A program made the position numbers and the translations under genes. Shown one piece after another: positions 14,373-22,921 of a stretch of DNA of 31,440 bases; the stretch's first letter is position 1, and each line of letters opens with the position of its first letter. The notes under the pieces were generated by a model. It searched no databases. It was given only the letters and a program-made list of their open reading frames with translations, and was not told the origin of the DNA. This DNA comes from JAJZMA01 sp021850405. Its GTDB lineage: Bacteria > Chloroflexota > Dormibacteria > Aeolococcales > Aeolococcaceae. The stretch is taken from assembly GCA_027365835.1 (NCBI GenBank), contig DAHXLU010000088.1, forward strand, positions 1-31,440, in the 5' to 3' direction.

Positions 14373-16331
14373 CTAACCGTCCTCTGGATGCAGCGGGTCG
14401 TCAAAGGCCTCGACAAACTGGCTGTTATAGAGGGCAAAATAGGCACCGCGCCGCTCCAGCAGCTCTTCATGGGTTCCGTGCTCCACAATATGGCCGTTTT
14501 CCATGAGCAGTATCTGGCTGGCATTCCGGATAGTAGACAGCCGGTGGGCTATGACAAAGCTTGTCCTGCCGCGCCTAAGGCGCGCCATCGCGTCCTGGAT
14601 CAGAACCTCAGTACGTGTATCCACATTGCTTGTGGCCTCATCGAGGATCAGGATGGCGGAATCACGCAGGAAGGAGCGCGCTATGGTTATCAGCTGCCTC
14701 TGCCCAGACGAAATACTCCCACTATCCTGGTCGAGAACGGTATCAAGGCCCTCAGGAAGGGCTTTGGCAAAGTGGTCCACAAATGCGGCCTCTACCGCCG
14801 CCACAATCTCCTCTTCCGTGGCTCCCGGTTTACCGTAGGCGATATTGTCATGGATGGTTCCGGTAAAAAGCCACGTGTCCTGAAGGACCATGCCAAAGGC
14901 ATTGCGTACCCCATCCCTGGTCATGGAACGAGTGTCGATGCCATCCAGCCGTATCACCCCTGACTCAATTTCGTAAAACCGCATGAGCAGATTGACAATG
15001 GTGGTTTTGCCAGCGCCGGTCCGGCCAACAATGGCTATCGTTTCACCCGCGTGCGCTTCAAGGCTAAAGCCCTCTATCAGGGGCTTCTCCTTTGAGTAGC
15101 GGAATGATATGTTCTCCAGTGAAACATTGCCTTGCGGGACAGGAAGCTCTACCGGCTCCAGGACATCTGGTTCCTCCTCGGCAGCCTCCAGAAACTCAAA
15201 TACCCGCTCAGATGAGGCAAGACCAGACTGCAGACTGTTCATAAGGCCAGCTAACTGGGTTATCGGCTGGGTAAACTGCCTGGAGTACTGGATGAAGGCA
15301 ACAACGCTCCCCAGTGAGAGCGCTCCGCTTACCACCCGGATGCCGCCCACTACGGCGATAAGTACAAAGTTGAGGTTGCCGATAAACTGCATGGCGGGCT
15401 GGATAATTCCGGAAAGGAACTGGGCCCGAAAACTTGCCCTGTACATCTCCTCATTTATCCGATTAAATTCATCTATCGCAGTTGCGGTCCGGCCGTACAC
15501 CTGGACCAGTGCATGGCCGGTATGCATCTGTTCAACGTGACCATTCAGGACTCCCGTGGAGCGCCACTGGGCAGTAAACTCCCGCTGGGCCCTTCTGGCT
15601 ATCAGCAATGTGACAACAATGGACAGCGGCACGGTTACCAGCGAAATTACCGCCATAAAGGCGCTGATAACCAGCATCATCACCAGTACGCCAAGGATAG
15701 TAACGAGCGCAGTCAGAAGCTGGCTCATACCCTGCTGGAGCGTTGTGGTTATGTTATCGATGTCGTTGGTGACCCTGCTCAGGATATCTCCATGAGGATG
15801 ACTGTCAAAGTACTGCAGGGGAAGGCGGGCCAGTTTCTCCTCGACCTCACGCCGTAGCCCATAGACAGTGCGCTGCGCAACTCCGGCCATAATATAGCCC
15901 TGGGCAAAACTGAATATTGAACCAAGGCAGTAAACCGCTATGGCGAACCCGAGCAACTGTGCCAGATTACCGTAATTAATGCCGACGCCCGGAATGATAT
16001 TGGCGCCTGACAGGAGGGTCGCATACTGACCGTGACCCCTGGCACGCAAAATATCCAGTACCTGCAACTTGGAAAGACCAGCCGGAAAGAGATGGCCGAG
16101 GTATCCATCAAAAATGACATTGGTGGCATTCCCAAGGATCCATGGCCCCAGCACCGTAAAGGCGACGCTGGCGATAGCCATAAAGACTGCGATAGCTATG
16201 AGCCACAACTCTGGCCGCAGGCGCAGGACAAGCTTGCGCAGTGTGGACCGTAGCTCCCGGGAATGTCCAGCTGGAACTGCGACTGTTCTCCCCCATCCGC
16301 CGCCACCACCGCCACCGGGCCGCCCCATCAT
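14373..16331 (-). CDS. ABC exporter half-transporter with canonical ATP site (second gene of heterodimer)
   Basis: A 652-residue fusion of six transmembrane helices (residues about 40-370) and an ATPase domain (about 400-640). Walker A GRTGAGKT is at 436-443. Walker B LILDE with the catalytic E565 and the switch histidine H596 (IAHRLST) are intact. The signature is altered to SISSGQ (539-544) instead of LSGGQ. In heterodimeric exporters such as TM287/288 exactly this half has the good Walker B and the poor signature. An unusual N-terminal run of glycines (7-12) precedes the membrane part. The start overlaps the stop of the partner gene by ATGA. The substrate (drug, lipid or peptide) cannot be told from the sequence. 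Confidence 0.9.
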   Translation of the reverse strand: MMGRPGGGGGGGWGRTVAVPAGHSRELRSTLRKLVLRLRPELWLIAIAVFMAIASVAFTVLGPWILGNATNVIFDGYLGHLFPAGLSKLQVLDILRARGHGQYATLLSGANIIPGVGINYGNLAQLLGFAIAVYCLGSIFSFAQGYIMAGVAQRTVYGLRREVEEKLARLPLQYFDSHPHGDILSRVTNDIDNITTTLQQGMSQLLTALVTILGVLVMMLVISAFMAVISLVTVPLSIVVTLLIARRAQREFTAQWRSTGVLNGHVEQMHTGHALVQVYGRTATAIDEFNRINEEMYRASFRAQFLSGIIQPAMQFIGNLNFVLIAVVGGIRVVSGALSLGSVVAFIQYSRQFTQPITQLAGLMNSLQSGLASSERVFEFLEAAEEEPDVLEPVELPVPQGNVSLENISFRYSKEKPLIEGFSLEAHAGETIAIVGRTGAGKTTIVNLLMRFYEIESGVIRLDGIDTRSMTRDGVRNAFGMVLQDTWLFTGTIHDNIAYGKPGATEEEIVAAVEAAFVDHFAKALPEGLDTVLDQDSGSISSGQRQLITIARSFLRDSAILILDEATSNVDTRTEVLIQDAMARLRRGRTSFVIAHRLSTIRNASQILLMENGHIVEHGTHEELLERRGAYFALYNSQFVEAFDDPLHPEDG

Positions 16332-18061
16332 GATGCAGCGCCCTCCCCAAGCTGGGACTGCACAAGCTCCCTGTACTGAGGGCAGGTCGCAAGCAGCTCC
16401 TGATGTGTCCCGGTACCGACTACACGGCCATCCTCCAGGACAATGATGAGATCGGCATGCAGGATCGTGCTTACCCGTTGCGCCACGATCACGAGCGTTG
16501 AGCCTGCCGCAGCAGACCTTAGTGCCTGCCGGAGTCTCGCGTCGGTGGCAGCATCCAGTGCTGAAAAGCAGTCATCGAACAGGAGGATGGGCCGCTGCCG
16601 GACCAGCGCTCTTGCAATGGAGAGCCGCTGCCGCTGACCTCCCGAGACGTTGGTTCCACCCTGGTCTATCGCCGTATCCAGCCCATCCGGCATTGCCCGT
16701 ACAAAGTCTTTTGCCTGGGCAACCTCCAGGGCTCTCCAGATCTCGTCGTCTGGGGCGTCAGGGTTCCCAAAGAGGACATTCTCCCGGATGGTACCGGCAA
16801 ACAGGTAGGCTGCCTGTGGCACAAGGCCAAGGCTGTTCCAGAGCCGCTCAAGACGCAGGCTACGCACATCAACCCCGTCGACCAGGAGCCGCCCAGCGGT
16901 TACATCATAAAACCGCGCTATCAGATTGATCAGGGTGGTCTTGCCAGCTCCCGTGCCCCCCACGATAGCGGTGGTCCTTCCAGGTGAGAGCGAAAATGCA
17001 AGGTCCTGGAGCACGGGCCGCTCTCCCCCAGGGTACGCAAACGTCACCCCCTCAAAACTGACTGTGCCGGTTGCAGAAGCTGGCTCGACAGGATCTTTGG
17101 CCTCAGCTACCGACGGTACTGTCTCAAGCACCTCCTGAAGCCGTGCCGCCGACGCTGCAGCTCTGGGAAGAAGGATGACCATCATGGTGGACATCATCAC
17201 TGCCATGAGTACGAGCAGGATATAGTTCAGAAACGCTGTCATATTCCCAATGGGCATAGAGCCGCCTCCAACCAGATGCCCACCAAACCAGAGGACAGCG
17301 ACATAGGAAAGGTTCATGATCGCCATCATGGATGGCATGGCAAACACAAAGATGCGGTTTACGCGCAGCGTCGTGGTCGTCAGGTCCTGGTTGGCGGTTT
17401 CAAACCGCTCCTGCTCGTACCGTGTACGGATAAAAGCACGGATAACGCGCACCCCTGTTATCTGCTCGCGCAGGACAGTATTTATCCTGTCGATTCTCAC
17501 CTGCATCGTGCGGAAGAGGGGAATTGCCTTAACCAGCATGATCCAGATTACCAGGGCAATAAGCGGAACATTTACGACCAGAAGGAGCGAGAGCCGCGCA
17601 TCTTCATACAGAGCCATGGCGACGCCTCCGACCAGCATGATTGGGCCGGCAACCATAATGGTGAGCGCCATCTGGAGGAAAATCTGGATCTGCTGAACGT
17701 CGTTGGTATTACGGGTTATTAGCGATGGCGTGCCAAAGTGATTCATGTCGCGCTGGGAAAAATGCTGCACCTGCCGGAACACAGCCCCCCTGATATCCTT
17801 GCCAATTCCCATAGATGACTGGGAGGCATAGTAGATGCCTACCAGCGCAAATATCCCTACCAGGAGGGTGACACCCAGCATGATGCCGCCTACCCTCCAG
17901 ATATAACCCAGATTTCCCACGGCAATTCCATGGTTGATGAGGTCGGCGTTAAGATTGGGAAGATACAGGTTCGCTATAGACTGGACCAGCACCATGAGCA
18001 CGACCAGCGAAACCTGGCGGTAATAGGGCCGCCCATACTGTTTTAGCAGCGTATACAGCAA
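16328..18061 (-). CDS. ABC exporter half-transporter with degenerate ATP site (first gene of heterodimer)
   Basis: A 577-residue six-helix plus ATPase protein. Walker A is GGTGAGKT (368-375) and the signature NVSGGQ is intact (471-476). The Walker B ends in two aspartates (ILLFDD, D497 replacing the catalytic Glu), and the switch histidine is replaced by Q528 (VAQRVST). This is the non-hydrolysing half of a heterodimeric exporter, like TM287. Its intact signature would pair with the good Walker site of the partner. The start is a TTG at 18061; no ATG or GTG fits and the ribosome binding site is weak. It lies upstream of its partner on the minus strand with ATGA overlap. No regulator is adjacent. 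Confidence 0.9.
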   Translation of the reverse strand: MLYTLLKQYGRPYYRQVSLVVLMVLVQSIANLYLPNLNADLINHGIAVGNLGYIWRVGGIMLGVTLLVGIFALVGIYYASQSSMGIGKDIRGAVFRQVQHFSQRDMNHFGTPSLITRNTNDVQQIQIFLQMALTIMVAGPIMLVGGVAMALYEDARLSLLLVVNVPLIALVIWIMLVKAIPLFRTMQVRIDRINTVLREQITGVRVIRAFIRTRYEQERFETANQDLTTTTLRVNRIFVFAMPSMMAIMNLSYVAVLWFGGHLVGGGSMPIGNMTAFLNYILLVLMAVMMSTMMVILLPRAAASAARLQEVLETVPSVAEAKDPVEPASATGTVSFEGVTFAYPGGERPVLQDLAFSLSPGRTTAIVGGTGAGKTTLINLIARFYDVTAGRLLVDGVDVRSLRLERLWNSLGLVPQAAYLFAGTIRENVLFGNPDAPDDEIWRALEVAQAKDFVRAMPDGLDTAIDQGGTNVSGGQRQRLSIARALVRQRPILLFDDCFSALDAATDARLRQALRSAAAGSTLVIVAQRVSTILHADLIIVLEDGRVVGTGTHQELLATCPQYRELVQSQLGEGAAS

Positions 18062-18354
18062 GAGCTTTAACTGTCCGCGCCCAGCAACACGCCCAGGGCA
18101 CCCTGAAGGTAGATCCCATGGAGCGGTGTCCGGCCAGCCCCCAGGGTACCGACACCGGACCTGCCATGACTGGTGAGCTGGCCTCCTGGCACTGTGGTTG
18201 GGGCCGCCTGGCTACCAGCCGCGCACGCGCCTGCCACTAAAGACCTCCCAGTAGTGCTCCGTCACTCAATGCTCGGCCCATTGTATCGCGAGGGAGAAAG
18301 AGAGCGGCAGGGATGCAGCCAGGGACCAGCCCACTTGTCAGGCTTGCGTCACGA

Positions 18355-19218
18355 TCACAGGCAGTGGCCAGGACTCGCCCCCGGAGGAGCCTGGGAGGGC
18401 CGCGGGGGAGGCACAGCGGCTATCGTGCTCCTGAGGAGCGCCGCACTCACGGCAGCAGCCTGCACTCTGCTGTCTGGATGGACGCGGGCCGCCTGCCACA
18501 CTGCTTCTCCCCTGGAGAAGAGAATTGCCCTTACAACCACCTCCCGGCAGGGATCCTCAAGGTAGGCTATCCGCACTTGTGCCGACTCAGCCGTTTCGGC
18601 AGCTACGTAGCGAAGCAGATCATTGGGAGCACGACGGATGGCAAGGCGAAAGTTGTCATCTGCGCTCACGACCGCCATCGCGGCCACAAGATCGTTATGG
18701 TGCTCTACAAGGCGCGCCCGCTGCAGGTAGCCAGTCCTGGGACTGCAGGCTGCCTCCAGGGCAGCTGTAGCTGGCGCCTTGTGACAAACAAGCTCACCCC
18801 TGCTACGAAACGAGACCCTGCCAAAGCCTGCCACCGCGACCATGGTCAGCAGTCTCCCAATCGGCACTGCTTCGCCAGTAACCAGATGCACAAAGCCCCC
18901 AGCCCTTACCAGCCGCCTGGCCTCGGTCAGGGATCGCCCGTCGAGCAGCAGGTCAAAAGGTACCCGCTCAAACAGGATCCGGTCAAAGCTACGGTCTGGA
19001 AACGGAGCCTGCCTGATGTCCCCCAGTACAGCGGGCGCCCCACCAGCTGACACATTAAGGGTCACGCAGCTGGCGCCATGGTGGGGAAACCCGGGTGCAT
19101 CGCCACCACCCACCACCAGACGGGAACTGCCCATGCAGCGCTGGCTCACTGCTCCCCGACTCAATGTCTCCCTCTTCCGTCTAAACCCTAACGGACCTGC
19201 AGTAGCTGGCTCAACCAT
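18355..19218 (-). CDS. Methyltransferase-like domain fused to HEAT/LRV-like repeats
   Basis: About 287 residues. Residues 30-150 look like a reduced class I SAM-methyltransferase domain. RLVVGGGDAPGF stands at the position of motif I, then LGDIRQAPFPDRSFDRIL as motifs II-IV, and EARRLVRAGGFVHLVTG like the post-II strand. From about 165 there are degenerate helical repeats such as LEDPCREVVVRAIL and VHPDSRVQAAAVSAAL, recalling HEAT or LRV repeats. The end is Pro-rich. The motif I glycine pattern is unusual, so SAM binding is uncertain. The start could be the ATG at 19218 or the one at 19134, and neither has a ribosome binding site. The frame runs on to 19395, but that stretch covers a simple repeat. 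The gene stands alone between the ABC genes and the dehydrogenase operon. Confidence 0.45.
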   Translation of the reverse strand: MVEPATAGPLGFRRKRETLSRGAVSQRCMGSSRLVVGGGDAPGFPHHGASCVTLNVSAGGAPAVLGDIRQAPFPDRSFDRILFERVPFDLLLDGRSLTEARRLVRAGGFVHLVTGEAVPIGRLLTMVAVAGFGRVSFRSRGELVCHKAPATAALEAACSPRTGYLQRARLVEHHNDLVAAMAVVSADDNFRLAIRRAPNDLLRYVAAETAESAQVRIAYLEDPCREVVVRAILFSRGEAVWQAARVHPDSRVQAAAVSAALLRSTIAAVPPPRPSQAPPGASPGHCL

Positions 19219-19553
19219 GCACTGAGCGTAGGGGCGGTGAACAGACACCGCGCGGACAATGGAACGGCAATGTGGAGGGTAATCCCACGGGACACTCCTG
19301 ACACTGGCCGACCACGCCGCAGCAACACCCCTGGTGGGCTCAGCCAGAGCTAACGGACGAGACGAGACGAGACGAGACAATCCACACCAATCCATACAGG
19401 CAGAGCAGATGTTCCCCGGGTGTGGTGAATCAGGAGTCTACGGCCCCAACGGTGCTGCAGCTCGATGCAACTACCAGCGAGCTACCTGTAGACAGCGCAT
19501 GAAGAAGTGCCGAATAGCCCACATGGGTGCGCGCGCTTGTCCCTCAGCTGTTC
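19219..19553. other. Intergenic region between the bkd operon end and the methyltransferase-like gene
   Basis: About 335 bases with no supported gene. It contains the GACGA tandem repeat described separately. I see no strong terminator hairpin behind the E2 gene and no clear promoter for the methyltransferase-like gene. Confidence 0.35.
19356..19378. repeat. GACGA pentanucleotide tandem repeat (4.6 copies)
   Basis: Four perfect GACGA units plus GAC. A five-base unit can change length by slippage. The repeat lies about 140 bases upstream of the chosen start of the methyltransferase-like gene and would shift its frame if translation began further upstream. Confidence 0.8.
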
Positions 19554-20888
19554 CTACAGACCCTCAAGCGCCTTTTTGACCGCATTGACAAATCTTGTCG
19601 CATGCAGACCATCGTTAAGGCGATGGTCAAATGAAAGGCTCAAGTTCATGATGGGACGCACAGCTATGGCATCTCCCTCAACCACAACTGCACGCTTGAC
19701 AATCCCGTCCATGACAAGAATCCCGGCCTGTGGCTGATTAATGATCGCCTGCGACATCACCGTCCCGAGGGCACCAGCATTGTTGAGTGTAAAAGTGCCA
19801 CCCTGCACGTCATCCACACGCAACCTGTTTGAACGTGCGCGCCCGATGATATCCGACAGTCCCAGTGCCAGTCCGGAAAGACTCAGATGGTCTGCATTAT
19901 GTAGGACCGGCACCACCAGGCTATCTTCAAGAGCAACCGCAATGCCCAGGTTAATCTGCCTTTTCTGGATGATTCCTTCCTCCGACCATGAGGAATTGAA
20001 TGATGGGAACTGGCTAAGCGTCTCAACAACGGCCCGGGCCGCAAACGCAAGATAGCTGAGTTCCACACCAGTCTGGCGCAGAAAATCTTCACGCATCGCT
20101 GCGCGCGCTCTCGTGGCAGCACTCATGTCAACCTCAACTGCAACCCATGCGTGAGGAGAGGTTTGCCTGCTACGCACCATATGTTCGGCAATCATCCTGC
20201 GCACCGGGGAGATCGGCAAGATGACATCCCGTGCATCCGCAGCTACTCCCGGGGCACGGCCGGCGCCAGCAACTGCCCCCGCCGGAGCCATATCTTCGCC
20301 AGCAGCCACGGGAGCAGCTGCCCCCTGTGCTGCAGGTTGAGCTGTTGACAGATTTGCGCCTGCCTCAATATAGGCAAGAACATCCCTCTTGGTAACCCTG
20401 CCCCCAATTCCAGTGCCGGTAACCAGCGAAAGATTGACCTTGTGCTCGCGCGCAAGGGCACGAACGACCGGGGTCACGTGGAGTGTTTCCGACGTATCGC
20501 CACCACCGGTGGATAGCGCAGGTGGCGCTGGAGCAGTGGTGGCCGCTGCGGGAGCGGGAGCTGGAGCCGGGGCAGGAGCCGGTCCTGCAGCGGCACTCGA
20601 CACGCGGGAGCCAGGCTCAGACGCCGCAGCTGCTGTACTGGAGGCAGCCTCCTCCCCTTCCATCAGGCAGATGGCCTGTCCAACCGCAACGACTGTGCCT
20701 TCGGTCACCAGCTGCTCGCCCATTACGCCCTGGCTGGGCGCAGGGATTTCTGCATTGACCTTGTCAGTAATAACCTCAGCCAGCGACTCATACCTTTCTA
20801 CCAGATCGCCGGGCTTCTTTAGCCATTTGGCTATGGTTCCTTCCGTAACACTCTCGCCCAACTGGGGCATCGTAACTGTAATTGCCAT
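19554..20888 (-). CDS. bkdC: Dihydrolipoamide acyltransferase (E2) of a branched-chain 2-oxoacid dehydrogenase complex
   Basis: A 444-residue E2. An N-terminal lipoyl domain carries the lipoylated K43 (ITDKVNAE). A long Ala/Pro-rich linker (about 80-125) comes next. The peripheral subunit-binding domain (about 138-176) contains TPVVRALAREHKVNLSLVTGTG and GGRVTKRDVLAYI. A second flexible linker leads to the catalytic domain (about 222-444) with the H-x3-D-G motif in FDHRLNDG (H422, D426). It transfers the acyl group from E1 to CoA. It is the last gene of the operon, one base after the E1 beta stop. The complex assignment comes mainly from the E1 alpha sequence. The symbol follows the mycobacterial bkdABC scheme. 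Confidence 0.9.
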   Translation of the reverse strand: MAITVTMPQLGESVTEGTIAKWLKKPGDLVERYESLAEVITDKVNAEIPAPSQGVMGEQLVTEGTVVAVGQAICLMEGEEAASSTAAAASEPGSRVSSAAAGPAPAPAPAPAPAAATTAPAPPALSTGGGDTSETLHVTPVVRALAREHKVNLSLVTGTGIGGRVTKRDVLAYIEAGANLSTAQPAAQGAAAPVAAGEDMAPAGAVAGAGRAPGVAADARDVILPISPVRRMIAEHMVRSRQTSPHAWVAVEVDMSAATRARAAMREDFLRQTGVELSYLAFAARAVVETLSQFPSFNSSWSEEGIIQKRQINLGIAVALEDSLVVPVLHNADHLSLSGLALGLSDIIGRARSNRLRVDDVQGGTFTLNNAGALGTVMSQAIINQPQAGILVMDGIVKRAVVVEGDAIAVRPIMNLSLSFDHRLNDGLHATRFVNAVKKALEGL

Positions 20889-20889
20889 C

Positions 20890-21879
20890 TCAATACGCCG
20901 CCAATGTTTCCAATTTCGAATAAACCTTGTCTGAATCTACCAGATAAAACTTTTCCAGGGGAGGAGAAAATGGCATCGCCGGTATCTCGGGCCCACCTAT
21001 GCGCATGACCGGCCCGTCCAGCTTCTCAAAACACTCCTCCGCTATGATTGCAGCCACCTCTGAGGATACGCTCACCGCAAGATTAGCCTCCTGAACAATG
21101 AGCACCTTGCCACATTTTTCAGCGCTCCTTACGATTGCATCGCGGTCCAGCGGCCGCAGCGAGCGTAGATCCACAATCTCGCACTCCACCCCTGTCTTTG
21201 CCAGCCGCTCAGCCGCCTCCCTGGCAACATGGACCATCATGCCATAGGTAAATATGGCGATATCCCTGCCCTCCCGCACCACTCTTGCAGTCCCAAGTGG
21301 CGGTACTGGTGCCTCATCGTCCACTTCCCCACGCACCGAGCGATAAGCACGCTTGTGCTCGAAAAAGAGAACAGGATCTGGATCACGGATTGCTCCTATC
21401 AACAGCTCTCTCGCGTCCGCAGGCGTACTGGGCACCACAACCTTCAGTCCTGGAATGTGGCAGAACATGGCCTCGATAGACTGGGAATGGTACAGCGCTC
21501 CATGCACTCCACCCCCAAAGGGCGCCCGGACGACCATAGGAACACCCCAGTCGTTGTTGCTCCGATAGCGAATCTTGGCTGCCTCGCTCACAATCTGATC
21601 CACCGCGGGCATGATGAAATCCTGGAACTGGATTTCAGCCACGGGCTTCATCCCATTGAGGGCAGCTCCAATTGCCACCCCTACAATGGCCGACTCGGCT
21701 AGCGGCGTATCCAGACAGCGGTAGGTCCCAAACTCTTTTGTAAGCCCCTCTGTCACACCAAACACCCCACCCTTGGGACCAACGTCCTCCCCAAGGACCA
21801 TGACCGTGTCATCGCGCGCCATCTCCTCATGGAGAGCATCCCTTATCGCCTCAAGGTAGGTCTTCTCTTTCGTAGTCAT
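20890..21879 (-). CDS. bkdB: 2-oxoacid dehydrogenase E1 component, beta subunit
   Basis: A 329-residue transketolase-like beta subunit. Landmarks are YLEAIRDALHEEMARD, VLGEDVGPKGGVFGVTEGL, RCLDTPLAESAIVGVAIGAA with the conserved glutamate near the thiamin, and VVRAPFGGGVHGALYHSQS. The C-terminal transketolase domain has VDLRSLRPLDRDAI. With the alpha subunit it forms the thiamin-diphosphate-dependent decarboxylase that loads the E2 lipoyl group. Its length and motifs are complete. It starts six bases after the alpha subunit stop and is followed by E2 after one base, so the three are clearly one operon. Confidence 0.92.
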   Translation of the reverse strand: MTTKEKTYLEAIRDALHEEMARDDTVMVLGEDVGPKGGVFGVTEGLTKEFGTYRCLDTPLAESAIVGVAIGAALNGMKPVAEIQFQDFIMPAVDQIVSEAAKIRYRSNNDWGVPMVVRAPFGGGVHGALYHSQSIEAMFCHIPGLKVVVPSTPADARELLIGAIRDPDPVLFFEHKRAYRSVRGEVDDEAPVPPLGTARVVREGRDIAIFTYGMMVHVAREAAERLAKTGVECEIVDLRSLRPLDRDAIVRSAEKCGKVLIVQEANLAVSVSSEVAAIIAEECFEKLDGPVMRIGGPEIPAMPFSPPLEKFYLVDSDKVYSKLETLAAY

Positions 21880-21885
21880 ATGACT

Positions 21886-22890
21886 CTATGCCTCCCCGTA
21901 AACATGCAGCAACGCGGTCTGTGGTTCAGGCATCGGCGCCGCCTGCGCTTCGGTCTCAGCCCTGTCAATCTCTGCGAGAGCTACGGCCCTCATCTCTTCA
22001 ATGTCCCCGGATGTGAGGATCTCAGCTGCCTCCAGCAGCTCTCTCATCACATTGAGGCAGTCATGTGCCTTCATCGCCTCGATCTCCTCAGCAGGACGAT
22101 ACACCCTGTCGTTGTCATCCGAGCTGTGGGGTGTAAGCCGGTGCACCTTCACCTCAAGCAGGGTCGGGCCATCGCCACGCCGGGCCCGCGCAACTGCCTC
22201 GACCGCAGCCGCATAGCAGGCAATCGGATCATTCCCGTCCAGTGTAACTGCCGGGATGGAGAATGCCGAGGCGCGGTCAGCTGCATCAGGAGTTGGCATC
22301 TGCATCGACCAGGGAACACTTATCGCGTAACCGTTGTTCTGGACCATGAAGACAACAGGCAGCCGGTGCACCGATGCAAAGTTCAGGCCCTCATAAAAAT
22401 CTCCCTCAGAAGTTCCCCCCTCGCCAACGGCCGTGAAGGTAACGGCATCCTCCCCGCGCATCCGGTGAGCCAGGGCGACACCACACGCATGGAGGATCTG
22501 GGTGGCCACCGGCGAGCCTGTAGTGACTATGTTCAACCTGCGGCAACCAAAATGGGACGGCATCTGCCGTGACCCGCTGTTGGGATCATCGGCACGGCCC
22601 AGACAGGAGAGCAGGTGGTCTTTCGGCGTCATGCCCATGACCAGGGTTACTGCCAGGTCCCGGTAATATGGAACCAGCCAGTCCCTGCCCGGATCGAGCG
22701 CCATCGCAACGGCTACCTGTGCCACTTCATGTCCCTGGCAGGAGATCACAAACGGCGCCTTTCCCTGGCGATTCAGGATCCACATGCGCTCGTCAAGAAG
22801 CCGGGCCAGAAGCACGTGCTCATACATGGTGCGCAGCCTGGCTGCTGACAGTCCAACCTTCTCCGCTGCCACCAGCGTCTTTACTGCCAC
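21886..22890 (-). CDS. bkdA: 2-oxoisovalerate dehydrogenase E1 component, alpha subunit
   Basis: A 334-residue thiamin-diphosphate enzyme. The thiamin-binding G-E-G-x18-N-N motif is present (VGEGGTSEGDFYEGLN ... MVQNNGYAIS). Features that favour the branched-chain enzyme over pyruvate dehydrogenase are RMWILNRQGKAPFVISCQGHE, DDPNSGSRQMPSHFG and RLTPHSSDDNDRVYR with its regulatory-loop SDD. It decarboxylates the oxoacids of Val, Leu and Ile, yielding branched acyl-CoA for energy or for branched fatty acid primers. The start is the GTG at 22890, preceded by AGGAGGAG. The frame extends 29 codons upstream without support. It lies 31 bases after lpd. Confidence 0.9.
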   Translation of the reverse strand: MAVKTLVAAEKVGLSAARLRTMYEHVLLARLLDERMWILNRQGKAPFVISCQGHEVAQVAVAMALDPGRDWLVPYYRDLAVTLVMGMTPKDHLLSCLGRADDPNSGSRQMPSHFGCRRLNIVTTGSPVATQILHACGVALAHRMRGEDAVTFTAVGEGGTSEGDFYEGLNFASVHRLPVVFMVQNNGYAISVPWSMQMPTPDAADRASAFSIPAVTLDGNDPIACYAAAVEAVARARRGDGPTLLEVKVHRLTPHSSDDNDRVYRPAEEIEAMKAHDCLNVMRELLEAAEILTSGDIEEMRAVALAEIDRAETEAQAAPMPEPQTALLHVYGEA

Positions 22891-22921
22891 GGTTCTCTCC
22901 TCCTGACGTTCCTGCAACTGT

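Noticed and set aside
18313..19050. Plus-strand frame of 245 codons
   Set aside because: It is antisense to the methyltransferase-like gene, shows low-complexity Arg/Pro/Gly composition and no ribosome binding site; the minus-strand frame shows motifs.
20550..20600. Repetitive GC-rich stretch in the E2 gene
   Set aside because: It encodes the normal Ala/Pro-rich flexible linker of E2 proteins, so it is not an independent repeat element.
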